NCBI GenBank assembly: GCA_022570795.1
Contig: JAKUDP010000002.1
Span: 2,108,001 to 2,172,000 of the forward strand
Length of the DNA: 64,000 nucleotides
Direction: 5' to 3'
DNA from: Sphaerulina vaccinii
Lineage: Eukaryota; Ascomycota; Dothideomycetes; Mycosphaerellales; Mycosphaerellaceae
Position 1 is the first letter of the stretch, and every line of letters begins with the position of its first letter. The translations under genes and the position numbers were made by a program. Under the pieces are notes generated by a model, which worked only from the letters and a program-made list of their open reading frames with translations, did not search any database and was not told the origin of the DNA. This document shows, in pieces, positions 43,560 to 53,946 of this stretch.

Positions 43560-45296
43560 TTAGCTCTCCTCGAATTCACCTCCAGCCTCATCAGCATCTA
43601 GCCACCCTCTCGACATCTCCACAGCTCGACTCCACTTCTTGAACATCTTCTTCGACACCTCCGGAGTGCAGTCCGGACTGAAGATGACACGATCCTTCTG
43701 ATTGATCGATTTGAGCTCGTCGAATTCCTTCCAGATATCAACAGCAAATCCAGCCGCGATAGCTGCACCAAGAGCTGTGGTTTCACGCATAGCAGGACGA
43801 TCGACCGATATACCAATAATGTTAGCCTGCGCCTGCATGCAAAGGTTGGAATTTGACATGCCACCGTCAACAGCCAAGTTCGAGAGCTTATGACCGCTGT
43901 CTTTCTCCATTGCGTCCAGGATTGCGCGAGTCTGGAAGCAGGTAGCTTCCAAGGTTGCTCTGGCTATGTGACCTCGTTGAGTATGCTGCGTGATACCAAA
44001 GATGGTGCCCTTAGCATCGTCAATCCAATAAGGCGCAAACAGACCGGAGAACGCTGTGACAAAGACACATCCACCGTTGTCCTCGACAGTCGCTGCTAAG
44101 TCAGAGATCTTGTGGGAATGTGTGATGAAACCCATGTTGTTCATCAAGAACTTGACTCCTGAACCAGCTACAGCGACGGAGCCTTCCAGAGCATAGACAG
44201 GCTTTCGATCGCGGCCAAAGTCATACGCGATCGTGGCTAATAGGCCATGCGTTGATACTACGGGCTTCTCACCCACGTTGTAGAGTAGGAAACATCCAGT
44301 GCCATAGGTGTTCTTGGCCGATCCTGGGGTGAAGCCTTGCTGTCCAACAAGCGCTGCAGACTGATCTCCCAGACAGCCGGCGATCTTCATGCCAGCTAAA
44401 GGACCGGAGGCGATGCTACCATAGGCGTTGGCATCGGAAGAAGGCACTATGCGTGGCAGATTGAGCTTGCTGATATCAATGTCGAAGAACTCCAACAGCT
44501 TCGGATCGTACTTGACTGTGTGTAGGTTCATGAACATTGTCCTGGACGCGTTCGTCGAATCTGTGACATAGTAGTCCTTGTTCTTGTCATTCAGATTGTA
44601 GAGCAACCATGTATCCACAGTCCCGAAAGCTAAACGTCCAGCATCATACGCTTCCCTCACCTGCGGGACGTGCCGCAGCAGCCACACCAACTTCACCGCA
44701 GAAGGGTATGTGGACAAAGGCATGCCTGTCAGCTCGGAGAAGTTCAGACCAAGCTCTTCCTCTTTCTTCTGAAGCTCTCTGACAAGTCCTTTCGTTCTAG
44801 TGTCCGGCCACGCAATCGCATTGTGCAGCGCCTCTCCAGTCTCCATATCCCATACCAGTGTCGTCTCGCGTTGGTTGGTGATACCGATAGCTCGAATGTC
44901 GCTGATTGAGTGGCCTAGATCTGTGAAGGTATGAGTGGCCCTCTTCATGCAATTCTCGACACTGGCTAAGAGCTCAGCCGGATCATGTTCGTGCCATCCT
45001 GATTGTGGATAGTGCTGCGTAAATTCATGTTGGTGACTAGCAACAGGAGAACCAGTTCCATCGAAGATTATGAATCGTGTACTCGTCGTTCCCTGGTCAA
45101 TCGCTCCAATGAAGAACTGCGCAAGGACATTCTCTTTGCTGGTCGTGAATCGTGGAAGTCCAGGTCGCTCCGCTTTGGGCTGTGGCTGTGGATCTTTGTG
45201 CGCGTTGGTAGTGCCCAGGTCGGCATTCTTCATAATACTGTGAATGTTGTCTGGCGTTTGTGTCGGTAGAGCTCGTACTGATTCTTCCAGCGTCAT
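43560..45296 (-). CDS. Glycerol kinase (FGGY family)
   Basis: Intronless, 578 aa. After a 60-residue N-terminal extension comes the FGGY kinase fold: phosphate-1 motif IGAIDQGTTSTRFIIFD, SGWHEHDPAELL, GITNQRETTLVWD, DTWLLYNL, TNASRTMFMNLHTVKYDPKLLEFFDI, GDQSAALVGQQGFTPGSAKN, ALEGSVAVAGSGVKFL, and the second FGGY signature GTIFGITQHTQRGHIARATL followed by AVDGGMSNSNLCMQ. Active-site residues contacting glycerol (Arg-Glu of NQRET, Trp/Asp) are present. It phosphorylates glycerol to glycerol-3-phosphate, the entry step of glycerol catabolism (yeast Gut1). Length and motif order are normal. The N-terminal extension before LAQFFIGAIDQ is low complexity. Confidence 0.96.
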   Translation of the reverse strand: MTLEESVRALPTQTPDNIHSIMKNADLGTTNAHKDPQPQPKAERPGLPRFTTSKENVLAQFFIGAIDQGTTSTRFIIFDGTGSPVASHQHEFTQHYPQSGWHEHDPAELLASVENCMKRATHTFTDLGHSISDIRAIGITNQRETTLVWDMETGEALHNAIAWPDTRTKGLVRELQKKEEELGLNFSELTGMPLSTYPSAVKLVWLLRHVPQVREAYDAGRLAFGTVDTWLLYNLNDKNKDYYVTDSTNASRTMFMNLHTVKYDPKLLEFFDIDISKLNLPRIVPSSDANAYGSIASGPLAGMKIAGCLGDQSAALVGQQGFTPGSAKNTYGTGCFLLYNVGEKPVVSTHGLLATIAYDFGRDRKPVYALEGSVAVAGSGVKFLMNNMGFITHSHKISDLAATVEDNGGCVFVTAFSGLFAPYWIDDAKGTIFGITQHTQRGHIARATLEATCFQTRAILDAMEKDSGHKLSNLAVDGGMSNSNLCMQAQANIIGISVDRPAMRETTALGAAIAAGFAVDIWKEFDELKSINQKDRVIFSPDCTPEVSKKMFKKWSRAVEMSRGWLDADEAGGEFEES

Positions 45297-46666
45297 ACTG
45301 CCAGATGTATATGCTTGTTGTTGTGCTTGTTTTTCGAGATTCGTATTACAAAAAGTGTAGAGGGTATCTTATGCAAAACACCAAACGCTCATGACAAGAT
45401 CGGAAGCAATAGGCAAAAAGGTGGTCACTGAGGGACAGAAGCTGTATGTTGGAGAGAAAGTGCAAGAGAATCGGCGCGATAGGAAGAGGTACTTGCCAGC
45501 ATTTTGAACATGTGGGAGATGGCCTTTAGAGAGTTCCAATGGCCCGGGGTACCCATTGTGGCGATGCGTTCCCGTCATGGGCTATCTCAACACATGCGCG
45601 TGACAGACAGGATGGAGTAGTCTGCTAGAATATCGGGTCTGTGTGCGAGTCTGATGTAAGGATGCGGTACAGAAGGTCCACACTCCCCACTGTCTCTCCA
45701 TCTAGCGTTGTGGAGCCTTGATGATTGACGAGCGGAGGACGTTGTGCTCAAATTGTCACTGCCTTGTCGTCTTCAGGGCGATGTTCCTGGAGTCGCAGAG
45801 GTCTATCCCGTGAAGGTACGAGAGGTCCAGAAGCTCTATTTCAAGCGCTGCGGTTACCGTAGTATATTCGGCAAAGCAGGAAATGGGCCGCGCTGCATGC
45901 TTTAAGATCTTGGTAGACGCGTCGTCGGTGCCCGACCTGCTCTCCACAATCCGGTCTGTGGGCTCCTCCATTCTCGGTGATATTCGTTGTCTGTGGCTTG
46001 TGACGATCTTATGATGTGGCGAAGAGGAGGTCGTCTGCCTGCCGGGCTACCATTGGATGATGAGATTCCAGGATGGAATGATGGTTGAGGAGAAGATGCA
46101 GCAAGATGGAACATCAACAGAACAAGGGGAAGCAGCGACTTCGGTTCTCAGATCCGACTTGGTGCTCTCACAGGCCCCTCATTTGGTACCCCTCGATTTG
46201 CTCACCGCCATGGTGACAACTGAGGTACATCTACAACACAGAATTTCTGCTCCCTCATCTCAAGGCACTTTGGTTAGTTCAATCGGACATCCGACCTTTC
46301 AATCAACTGCTAACGTCAAATTAGGCGGAGTGGTTAAGTGAGTGAAATCATATTCATGACCTTCTAGTACAGCCACTAATAAACTTCTAGCGCGCTGGCC
46401 TGCTATTGGAATTGCACAAGTTACTTGTGCTCAACTGTATAGCCAGTTCCTTCGGGAGCGTGTGGTACGTCAATCATTGTTGCTTCATTCAGTCGTCATA
46501 TTCTAATGATGCCTCAGTTCGAATCACACAGGTGTCGAGACACAAGCTCAATCTTTTTGCCTTTTCGAGGCCCAGTTCCTTTTGCTCAAGTGGACGACAT
46601 GTCGACTGATACGATACAGAAGATGCACAGGTGTCATATCAATGTTTTGCTTTTGTTCTGTCGATA
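45297..46666. other. Intergenic region, no gene seen
   Basis: About 1.4 kb upstream of glycerol kinase and downstream of the MFS transporter. Short unrelated frames only. The first part should hold the glycerol kinase promoter. Confidence 0.45.
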
Positions 46667-48103
46667 TCAATCACTAACTTCATATTTACCTCTACTCCTA
46701 ATCCTCTCTCCATGTTTCCAAAACAGCCAGGGAATTGGTGCCATCACCGCAGTGAAAGCTGCCAGCAACGTCGTAGCCCACCCTACCCCAAGAGCCTCAT
46801 ACATTGGCAGCGAGAACAACGGGAAAGCGAAGCTCAGGCTGTACCTGCTCAACATTGCTGCCCCAGCCGCTGATGCTCCATACAACGGGCCATAGGCGTC
46901 GATCATGAACAGATTACTTGGAGCATATATGACGACGGAAGCCATCATGGCGAGACCTTGAAAGATGACCGGACAAGCCCAGTGAACTCTTACCTGCGCC
47001 GTCCAAGCGAACAGGATCAAGAATGTTGGAAGGAGTGGAGATGCGTACATGGCTGGGTATAGGCGATGTTCGGAGGGAAAGCGAGCATCTGGACCGTTCG
47101 CAGCGACGAATACCTTCAGACGTGGCTGGTAAATATAGTGGTCGATCAGAATTTGAGGAATTGGCGCGAAGAGTGCTCCCAGGATTAGGCCAAGAAACGA
47201 GAGACTCTGTCCAGTGAGGTCGAATCCGTAATAGTGTTCGTAAACCCATGGTGAAGCGATCACGAAGCTGTACATGAGGCCGAATAAGAAGCCCGAATAC
47301 ATACAGACCAGAGTGACGATGATTTCTGTGAAGAGCATGTGTGCGGGGCGCAGAAAGAGGACAGTGATGAAATATCGAGTCCATTCCCACGCCGATTTTT
47401 GCGCTACTGGTGGCCCTTCGATATTGTACTTCTTCGCTCGTCGTTGCAGTATGGTCCTCTTGTACGTTTCTCGTGTGAATAGTACTGGCACGTAGAAAGC
47501 TATTATGAAGAACAAGGTCGTCCACTGTGTCCATCTCCAGCCCTTTGCCAGGACAACGAAGCCTCCAACAAGCGGACCAAGCACTGCGCCAAAGCTCGGA
47601 ATCGCGTAGTAGAATGCCATCACCACCGAGCGGTAACGTCCAGCCGTATAGTCAACGATAGTCGCAGATGCGTTGCCGATAGCCGGCGCTGCGACGGCAC
47701 CTGCGAAGAACCGGCACATATTGAGAACAACCACATTTTTCGAGAGACCAGATCCCAGAATGAAGAGTGCGAAGATCGGCGTAGTGATCAAAACTACGAC
47801 TCTGCGTCCAGCTGTCTCGCTCAAAGGTGACCCAACGAGTGGTCCGAAGGCCATCCCAAGATTGTACAGAGACAGTGGCAGAATGGAAAGCTCCTCTGTG
47901 GTCTTGAACTCAGCTTTGACATCTTGCCTTCCTGCAGCGTAGAGGGACGCTGCGAACGTGCTGACGAAAGCCAATCCTGCATATGCTATTGTTGAGCATA
48001 TGTTCCGTGCCGTGGAGAAGTTTCGAGGATTCTCCGGGTCTCCTGTTACCCAGTCCTTCGCGTCTTGATATGGACATGGCGTTAAGTCAGTCTTGATCTC
48101 CAT
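46667..48103 (-). CDS. MFS transporter, DHA1 drug/polyamine-H+ antiporter type
   Basis: Intronless, 478 aa, about 12 hydrophobic segments. It begins with DWVTGDPENPRNFSTARN, the typical DPENPxNWS/FS pre-TM1 motif of fungal DHA1 transporters. LGMAFGPLVGSPLSETAGRR (motif-A region), FFAGAVAAPAIGNASATIVDY, and GAVLGPLVGGFVVLAKGWRWTQW (antiporter motif C and TM6 entry) follow. A central loop (ETYKRTILQRRAKKYN) matches the ET(Y/H)xxxIL(R)xRAxxLR signature. It is probably a plasma-membrane proton antiporter exporting polyamines, drugs or metabolites. It is head-to-head with another MFS gene at 49031. Confidence 0.92.
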   Translation of the reverse strand: MEIKTDLTPCPYQDAKDWVTGDPENPRNFSTARNICSTIAYAGLAFVSTFAASLYAAGRQDVKAEFKTTEELSILPLSLYNLGMAFGPLVGSPLSETAGRRVVVLITTPIFALFILGSGLSKNVVVLNMCRFFAGAVAAPAIGNASATIVDYTAGRYRSVVMAFYYAIPSFGAVLGPLVGGFVVLAKGWRWTQWTTLFFIIAFYVPVLFTRETYKRTILQRRAKKYNIEGPPVAQKSAWEWTRYFITVLFLRPAHMLFTEIIVTLVCMYSGFLFGLMYSFVIASPWVYEHYYGFDLTGQSLSFLGLILGALFAPIPQILIDHYIYQPRLKVFVAANGPDARFPSEHRLYPAMYASPLLPTFLILFAWTAQVRVHWACPVIFQGLAMMASVVIYAPSNLFMIDAYGPLYGASAAGAAMLSRYSLSFAFPLFSLPMYEALGVGWATTLLAAFTAVMAPIPWLFWKHGERIRSRGKYEVSD

Positions 48104-49030
48104 GCCGTCCCGCTGTTGTCAACACCTTCCATGTTCTTGCACATGGCGCTGTTTATATGTGAGTGACATATCTTTACCCAAATGCAGAGCCGAGCTCGGA
48201 GGGAAGGATCGACCACTTCATGCGAAGCAAGAGGCAACCGCAGGGCGTGTGTAGAAATCAATATACCAGCTTCCTCGAGTTGTTATCGGTGAACATCGCC
48301 GCGCCAAATTCGTTCTGCCCTCGCTTGCTGACACATGCCTCTGTAGCGATGTAATGACCAAGGTAGTCGTACGACAAGAAGGAGGAAAAAGTCATCTCAG
48401 GCGCTCGAGACGTGGTCAGCACAAATGTGCTGGGACGCCAAACCAGAACCTAGAACTACTTCACGCGTTCTTCGGAGAGTCCATCTTGACTACCATCAAC
48501 AAAACAATAATAGGTCCCTGATTTATCAACAGAGTGTCGTCTAGGGCCATCAAATATCAATGACGCCCAGATATTATCAACACTTTGTCGAGCTCTGCAC
48601 GATATCACGATCTGGTCCCACCTGACAGCTCCTCCTTCCAACCAGGACGCGATGAAAATAAACTTATAGCCAGCTCTATGGCCACAAGCACATCGTTCGA
48701 TGCGCCTTCGACCATTCACCATATCGTGAGAATGGCAGATCGAATGATGGTTCTCGTCTAGATGATCTATGGCAGCTCGATCCTCCCACAATTCGAAGCG
48801 TAAATGGCCTCATCTTCTTTCGCACCGAGGAACAGGCATGGTTCGCGTGCGAAAAGACCCTTCCGTGTCCACGATCAGATAAGTGGCTGGCCTCAACGAG
48901 GGTAACTGCTATGTTGTGGGCTGTATATGTCGTCCCGTTTCCTCAGAGTTCATTGACTACATGTTCACTCGTGGAATGATTTTCTGAGTAGTTGACTCCT
49001 GCGCTTAGCTTCATATCCTCTCCGGCAAAC
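48104..49030. other. Divergent promoter between two MFS transporter genes
   Basis: A 0.93-kb shared upstream region between two head-to-head DHA1-type transporter genes. No gene is seen within it. Co-regulation is possible but not shown by any repeated operator I could identify. Confidence 0.5.
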
Positions 49031-51010
49031 ATGGCAGACGACCGAAACTTCGAAGATGGACATCATAGCAGCCATGGAAGTGTGACCAAGAACGACTACG
49101 ATTATAGAGGCTATTCCGTAGCAACCTCCGGTTACAGCAAAGAACAAGATTCACAGAACGAGTATGCTCAGCAAGGAGGTCCACACATTGGGATTGGTAT
49201 GTATCATGCGCCGGTATGTGATTCGGTCTTGATCGCTCCACAGCCAAGCAGCAACATCCAGCCTACGCACAGCACGTTGCAGAAGACGCTGGCATCAAGC
49301 AGAAATTGGGCCTCAGACCGGACGAGTCGATAGAGATAGTAGATTGGAATGGTCCAGATGACCCGGGCAATCCGTAAAGCAAGACCGCACTCAACGCTAC
49401 CTGGAGTCGCGCTAAGACACACACAGCTTCAATTGGTCGTACTCATACAAGTGGACAGCTACTCTCACTACATGTTTCATGTACGAGTATAGAACTTGTA
49501 TAAGCAACATACATGCTGACATATGTATAGCTCCATCTTGACTGGTATCCCAGGTGGAGCGTATGGCGCTGCTAGCAACCAAATGTCGAATATCTGGCAC
49601 ATCGATCAGAAGACCTTTCCTTTCTTATCCTTCGCACTGGTCACCTGGAACATGGGCGCGGCATTCTTCCCTCTAGTTTTTGTACCACTTACCGAAAGTA
49701 CAGGACGAATGCCAGGTTACTTCGCCGCCTACATCCTGTTTGTCATCTGGCTGATACCATCAGCACTTTCACCAAACTTTGCCACGATCCTGATTACACG
49801 ATTCTTCGGCGGAGGCTCCTCTTCGGTCGCCATTACCATTGTGGCTGGCACGATCACAGATATCTGGAAAGGCGACCGAGCACGTAGTGCTCCAATGGCT
49901 GTCTTTGGAATGACAAGTGTGGTAGGCATTGCTCTAGGTCCTTTCATCGGTGGCGCAATTCAATCTGGTCTGAACTGGCGTTGGATCTACTACATCCAGA
50001 TCATCTACTGCGTAGCCTTCCTGCCTGTCTTCTGGTTCATCCTGAGCGAAACCCGAGGAGATGTTATACTGGCGTCCCGTGCAAAGAAACTCCGCAAACA
50101 AGGCCAGCACAGAGCATATGCCAGATCCGAGCTCAACAAACCCAGCATTGCTCAAGCACTCAAGATTTCATTCATGCGGCCAACGAAAATGCTCATCTCC
50201 GAGCCAGTTGTCATTGCCTTCACGATCTGGGTCAGCTTTGCTTGGGGACTGCTATTCCTCTTCCAAAGCTGCGTGCCACTCGTGATGTCCTCGATCTACC
50301 ACTTTAACACACTTCAACTCACTCTTATACAACTGGCCGTCTCCGCAGGCGCAGTAATTGCATGGATAGTCAACCCAATTCAAGACAATTTGTACTTCAA
50401 ATCGGCAGAGCGCAATCAGGACCGACCAGGAAAACCTATTCCCGAAGCGCGCTTGTACACTTCGGTGCCAGGCTCAATCGTCTTTGGAGTAGCCATCATC
50501 TGGTTTGGTTACGCTTGCGCTACAGACATAAGCTTCTGGGTACCCACTATTGGCCTCGGGGCATTTGGCATAGGTGTTTACAGTATCTATCTTGCCGTAA
50601 CGAACTATCTCGCGGATGCGTACGAAAAGTACGCTGCGTCCGCTCTGTCTGCAGCAGGACTTGGACGCAATGTCATGGGAGCCTTCCTACCCTTGGCTAC
50701 TCCAGCACTCTACAATAACGTCGGATTCCACGGCGCTTCTTTGCTGATTGGGATATTGGCTATTGCCGTCACTGCAGCTCCTATTGCTTTGTTGATGAAG
50801 GGTCCTGCGATCCGAGCGAAGAGTCCTTTCATGTTGGATGCTACGCTGGATGAGGAGGAAGCTGTGGAGAGAAGGGCTAGCATCGTCAGGAGGGCGTCTA
50901 TAGATCCAAGAGAGAGGAAGGGGAGTGCTGTCCTGCCGTGGAGTACCGTCCGGGCTGTTGAGCCAGAAGGTGATACTGCGATTGGAAGTCAGAACTATGG
51001 TGGCGTATAA
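49031..51010 (+). CDS. MFS transporter, DHA1 type, four exons
   Basis: Coding sequence join(49031..49196,49244..49373,49427..49480,49531..51010), 609 aa. The three introns (GTATGT...CACAG, GTAAAG...CGCTAAGAC...CACAG, GTACGA...GCTGAC...TATAG) keep frame throughout. Exon 3 is only 54 nt. The spliced product has a polar N-terminus of about 95 residues, then IVDWNGPDDPGNPFNWSYSY, the DPxNPxNW motif preceding TM1. FFPLVFVPLTESTGRMPGYF (motif A), LITRFFGGGSSSVAITIVAG, GIALGPFIGGAIQSGLNWRW (motif C) and SETRGDVILASRAKKLRK follow. It is probably a plasma-membrane proton antiporter. The C-terminal tail is rich in Arg/Glu/Ser (ERRASIVRRASIDPRERK) and may be phosphorylated. Substrate unknown. Confidence 0.92.
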
Positions 51011-51379
51011 GAGATTGATGATGAGTGGCCATGCAGCTCAGCTCGAGCTGTACTAGAGGTCCCTCGACATGACGAGACAACGATATACTGCCAATGAGAC
51101 ATCTTGGATATGATGGAAGAAAAGTAGTATACGAAATCTCAAGCATGAAGACATAAGAAGAGAGTCGGCAACATCATAGCAATGTCATTGCACTACATAC
51201 TCCATTGCAGGTAGATCTGGTCTCTCACCTATGGGTACTTCACAGCGCCTTGCTCATAAATCATGGCAGGTAGATCTGTCGATCCACGGGGTATCATAAA
51301 TCCAGCGCCTTGCGCAAACATAAACACCAACTCCGTATCAAAGTAATCGTCCGTCATCTGTCGTGTCGATCATTTCCTT
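51011..51379. other. Convergent intergenic region with a 60-bp duplication
   Basis: This stretch separates the 3' ends of the MFS gene (+) and the xanthine dioxygenase gene (-). It contains an imperfect direct duplication with a period of about 59-60 bp. GCAGGTAGATCTG occurs at 51207 and 51266, and AGCGCCTTGC occurs at 51244 and 51304. Confidence 0.6.
51207..51325. repeat. Imperfect 59-60 bp direct duplication
   Basis: Two adjacent units share their first 13 bases (GCAGGTAGATCTG) and a later 10-mer (AGCGCCTTGC) at the same offset, with diverged sequence between. Located in the 3' flank of two convergent genes. Confidence 0.7.
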
Positions 51380-52501
51380 TCACAACTCCGGGCCAAGTGG
51401 CTCAGTGCTTGCAGCCAAGTTACACTGCCTAAAGATCCTCACCTCCTCAGGCAAGAAAGACCCAGTAACAGAGTGCAAAACACCGTGGTTGTTGAACAGA
51501 GCTAGATCACCAGCTTCCCAGTCCACAGCATAGACCAAGCCAGGTGCAATGCCAGGTCTTTGCATTCTGTGCACAATCTCTCGGACCTCCTTGAGATCAT
51601 CAATGACAGTCCCGTCTGCGAGATGCAACTTCTCGACCGCCGAAGGGTGGACTTGCAGAGCCAGCTTTCCAGTCACTGGGTTACGCCAGCACATAGGGAG
51701 GATCTTGATCTTGCTCTCGTCGATCTCTGGCAATTGAGACTTCGGTAACTCGAGACCTTCGGACACGAGTCCAAGACCATCACTCTTGCTCTTGGCGGGA
51801 GACATCCAAACATAAGGGTGTGCTGCGTATTGAACTTTGGTAGTGCGAGCGAACTCCTTATCCTTCTCGGAAAGAAGATCATACATAGTGTATGAGCTTG
51901 CGAAGACTGTGCTGCCGCGAGGTACGCTCATCTTATCGCCAGAGTCGTCATCGTAACGGAGAGTCATTTGCTCGGTCTTCGGTACACTCACTGCCATCAA
52001 GCTCGTTACGCGCGGAGCATTGAGGTCATAGAGAGCTGCATCGATGTGCCAGCGGTAGAAACGGGTGTTCTCGCGATCGTCTTCCTCGGAGATGACATCC
52101 TTGTGGAACGTCTTGTGGTGAGGATGTTTGAGTGTGATGTTCTTGAGGCCTTGGAACTCAGCTACTGGGCCATTGCCAATGACTTGAACTTGTGGTTGGT
52201 GTGGGATTGTCTTCAAGTCTGGGTGCAAGATAGATCTCTTCGCATCGATAGTCTTGCCATGACCGTAGGACTGAGCTTCAGGATCGAAACGCTGAGTGAG
52301 CTCGAATTGTGCTCGCGGCGAGAGATCTTGCTGGCCTCTGAAGAGGACAACTTGGTTCTCGTAGAGTGCCTTGCGGATTACGTCGAAGTCGACTTCGGTG
52401 AGATTCTCCAGATCCGCGCCACGAATCTCTGCACCGATATCGTAGCTTGCTCCTGCTGGAACAGCGACTTTGTGGACTGTGATGTTGCTCTTGATTGCCA
52501 T
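51380..52501 (-). CDS. xanA: Fe(II)/2-oxoglutarate-dependent xanthine dioxygenase (XanA type)
   Basis: Intronless, 373 aa, from the ATG at 52501. TauD/TfdA-type fold: ALYENQVVLFRGQQDLSPRAQ, FDPEAQSYGHGKT, RSILHPDLKTIPHQPQVQVI, FYRWHIDAALYD with metal ligands H152 and D154, CWRNPVTGKLALQVHPSAVE, GDLALFNNHGVLHSVTG with the distal His at 343, and EEVRIFRQCN with the 2OG-binding Arg at 355. The H...D...H and Arg spacing, shifted by three residues, matches what I recall for Aspergillus nidulans XanA. XanA oxidises xanthine to uric acid with 2-oxoglutarate instead of molybdenum cofactor. The gene would let the fungus use xanthine as a nitrogen source without xanthine dehydrogenase. GATA-like elements upstream fit nitrogen regulation. 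Confidence 0.9.
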   Translation of the reverse strand: MAIKSNITVHKVAVPAGASYDIGAEIRGADLENLTEVDFDVIRKALYENQVVLFRGQQDLSPRAQFELTQRFDPEAQSYGHGKTIDAKRSILHPDLKTIPHQPQVQVIGNGPVAEFQGLKNITLKHPHHKTFHKDVISEEDDRENTRFYRWHIDAALYDLNAPRVTSLMAVSVPKTEQMTLRYDDDSGDKMSVPRGSTVFASSYTMYDLLSEKDKEFARTTKVQYAAHPYVWMSPAKSKSDGLGLVSEGLELPKSQLPEIDESKIKILPMCWRNPVTGKLALQVHPSAVEKLHLADGTVIDDLKEVREIVHRMQRPGIAPGLVYAVDWEAGDLALFNNHGVLHSVTGSFLPEEVRIFRQCNLAASTEPLGPEL

Positions 52502-53946
52502 TGTAGCGTCGTGAGAGTGTGTGAAGTGATGTTCCTTGGAGAGCCTTGAACAAAGAATAGCTCGCAGCATATATACCGGAAGTGGCAAGCCAGAGTGGGT
52601 CCTTATCTGTTCAGCTCCGATCGGAGCGGTGCGACGCACTCAAGGGCGAACGGTCTCGAACGTCGCATATCATCGAAAACGCGCATCTGCGCGACATGCT
52701 CGAGCTTTTTTTTTGAGTGACCATCAACAATGAAGACAACCAATTGTTGATAATCATGCGCACCTACATTTGCAACCACTTTCGATTTGCAAGCGCCTCT
52801 CTTGATAGGCTCTCTCTGAATTACGAACGATTTCTGTGAGGAGGTGGGGGCCACTTGCAAGGCCGCAGTAATTGCAAAAGTCCATGAGAATGGTTAGTCC
52901 TTATCTCGAAGCAAGACCTAGAACATTGATATTGCTGCGACTTAGCTGTAAGCATGTTTCAAGACTTCACCTGCAGTCAAGCATCAACATGGCTGATGAA
53001 GAATCGGCAACAAGATACATGACCTCCGGGCCTCATTGATACCTTCAGATCCGCTCTCGTCATACTGTCACGACCTTCTCTTGATCCTATAGTCCTGACT
53101 TGGGCAGATAGTCTCACAGATTCATAAGGATCGTGATTCCTGCATATCAGGTTTGATCAATATTGGATCAAGTCATTGACCTTAAAATTGATGGAAGGCC
53201 CGGGTGTTTCTCTGGCCTGGTCTCTCGTCCCTTCGGTAAGGTGGAGGAAATCGTTTGTCCGTATATAGACTCCTTGGTCGGCAGTTACGCAACCACAACT
53301 TCAGCAAATTGAGGTCCGGTTGCCCAGGGTGAATATGTCTTGAAAGTCTTCTTGCGAGGGAATGCGAAGTCAAAGCCACCCTCGATATCGTGCCAATGCT
53401 ACGAGACAGTCTTGAACAATGAAGACGTCCTTGGCATGAAGCAAGTGGATGGTAAAGAAGTGTATCCTCTCACGCGGCGACACGTGCATATCCACCGAAA
53501 GCGCTTGCATCTTGCATCGGAGAACGGGGCGAGCCACAGCGAAACGCTGGTTTACACAGCCTCACGGGAACTAATGCAGCCAAGGCGGATACTCTTGTCA
53601 AAGTGACGTTTGGTGAAGTCAAACTCTTGCATTGGCTGATCAGGTTTTCCATCTCACAGCAAAGGACAAGCAGACCAAGAGCTGCTGCGCCTCGTGCAAC
53701 ATCCCCTCCTCTGCGCATCGCTTTTGCAGTAAGGAATCAGCGGAAAAGGACGACCCTAGTGAGACGAAAAGGCGAATTGGAGCAGATCGCAGACTCCGGC
53801 ATTCATCCACCTCTCAGTACCCGCCCTCTTGGTAGGAGGTAGCACCAAGAAGCCAAGAACAAACCCAGTTCAAGCTCTCGACAAGCAGCCAAAGAAGGCT
53901 CCCTATTCCTCCCCTCAAGGACCTGATACCTTGATACCTTAACACC
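52502..53946. other. Divergent intergenic region (xanA promoter and 5' flank of exchanger gene)
   Basis: About 1.4 kb. It contains two CTTATC words (reverse of GATAAG, near 52602 and 52903), a 14-bp palindrome at 52614-52627 and a T9 tract at 52706. No gene is supported; frames at 53340-53840 look like chance. Confidence 0.5.
52602..52627. promoter_or_regulatory. GATA-type site and CCG-AT-CGG palindrome upstream of xanA
   Basis: CTTATC at 52602-52607 is the complement of a GATAAG nitrogen-regulator (AreA-class) site. Immediately beyond is the perfect palindrome GCTCCGATCGGAGC (52614-52627), an inverted CCG/CGG pair of the kind bound by Zn2Cys6 dimers. Both lie about 100-125 bp upstream of the xanA start. 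In Aspergillus, purine genes respond to AreA and the Zn2Cys6 activator UaY. UaY's known site has a longer spacer, so binding by UaY is not claimed. Confidence 0.4.
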
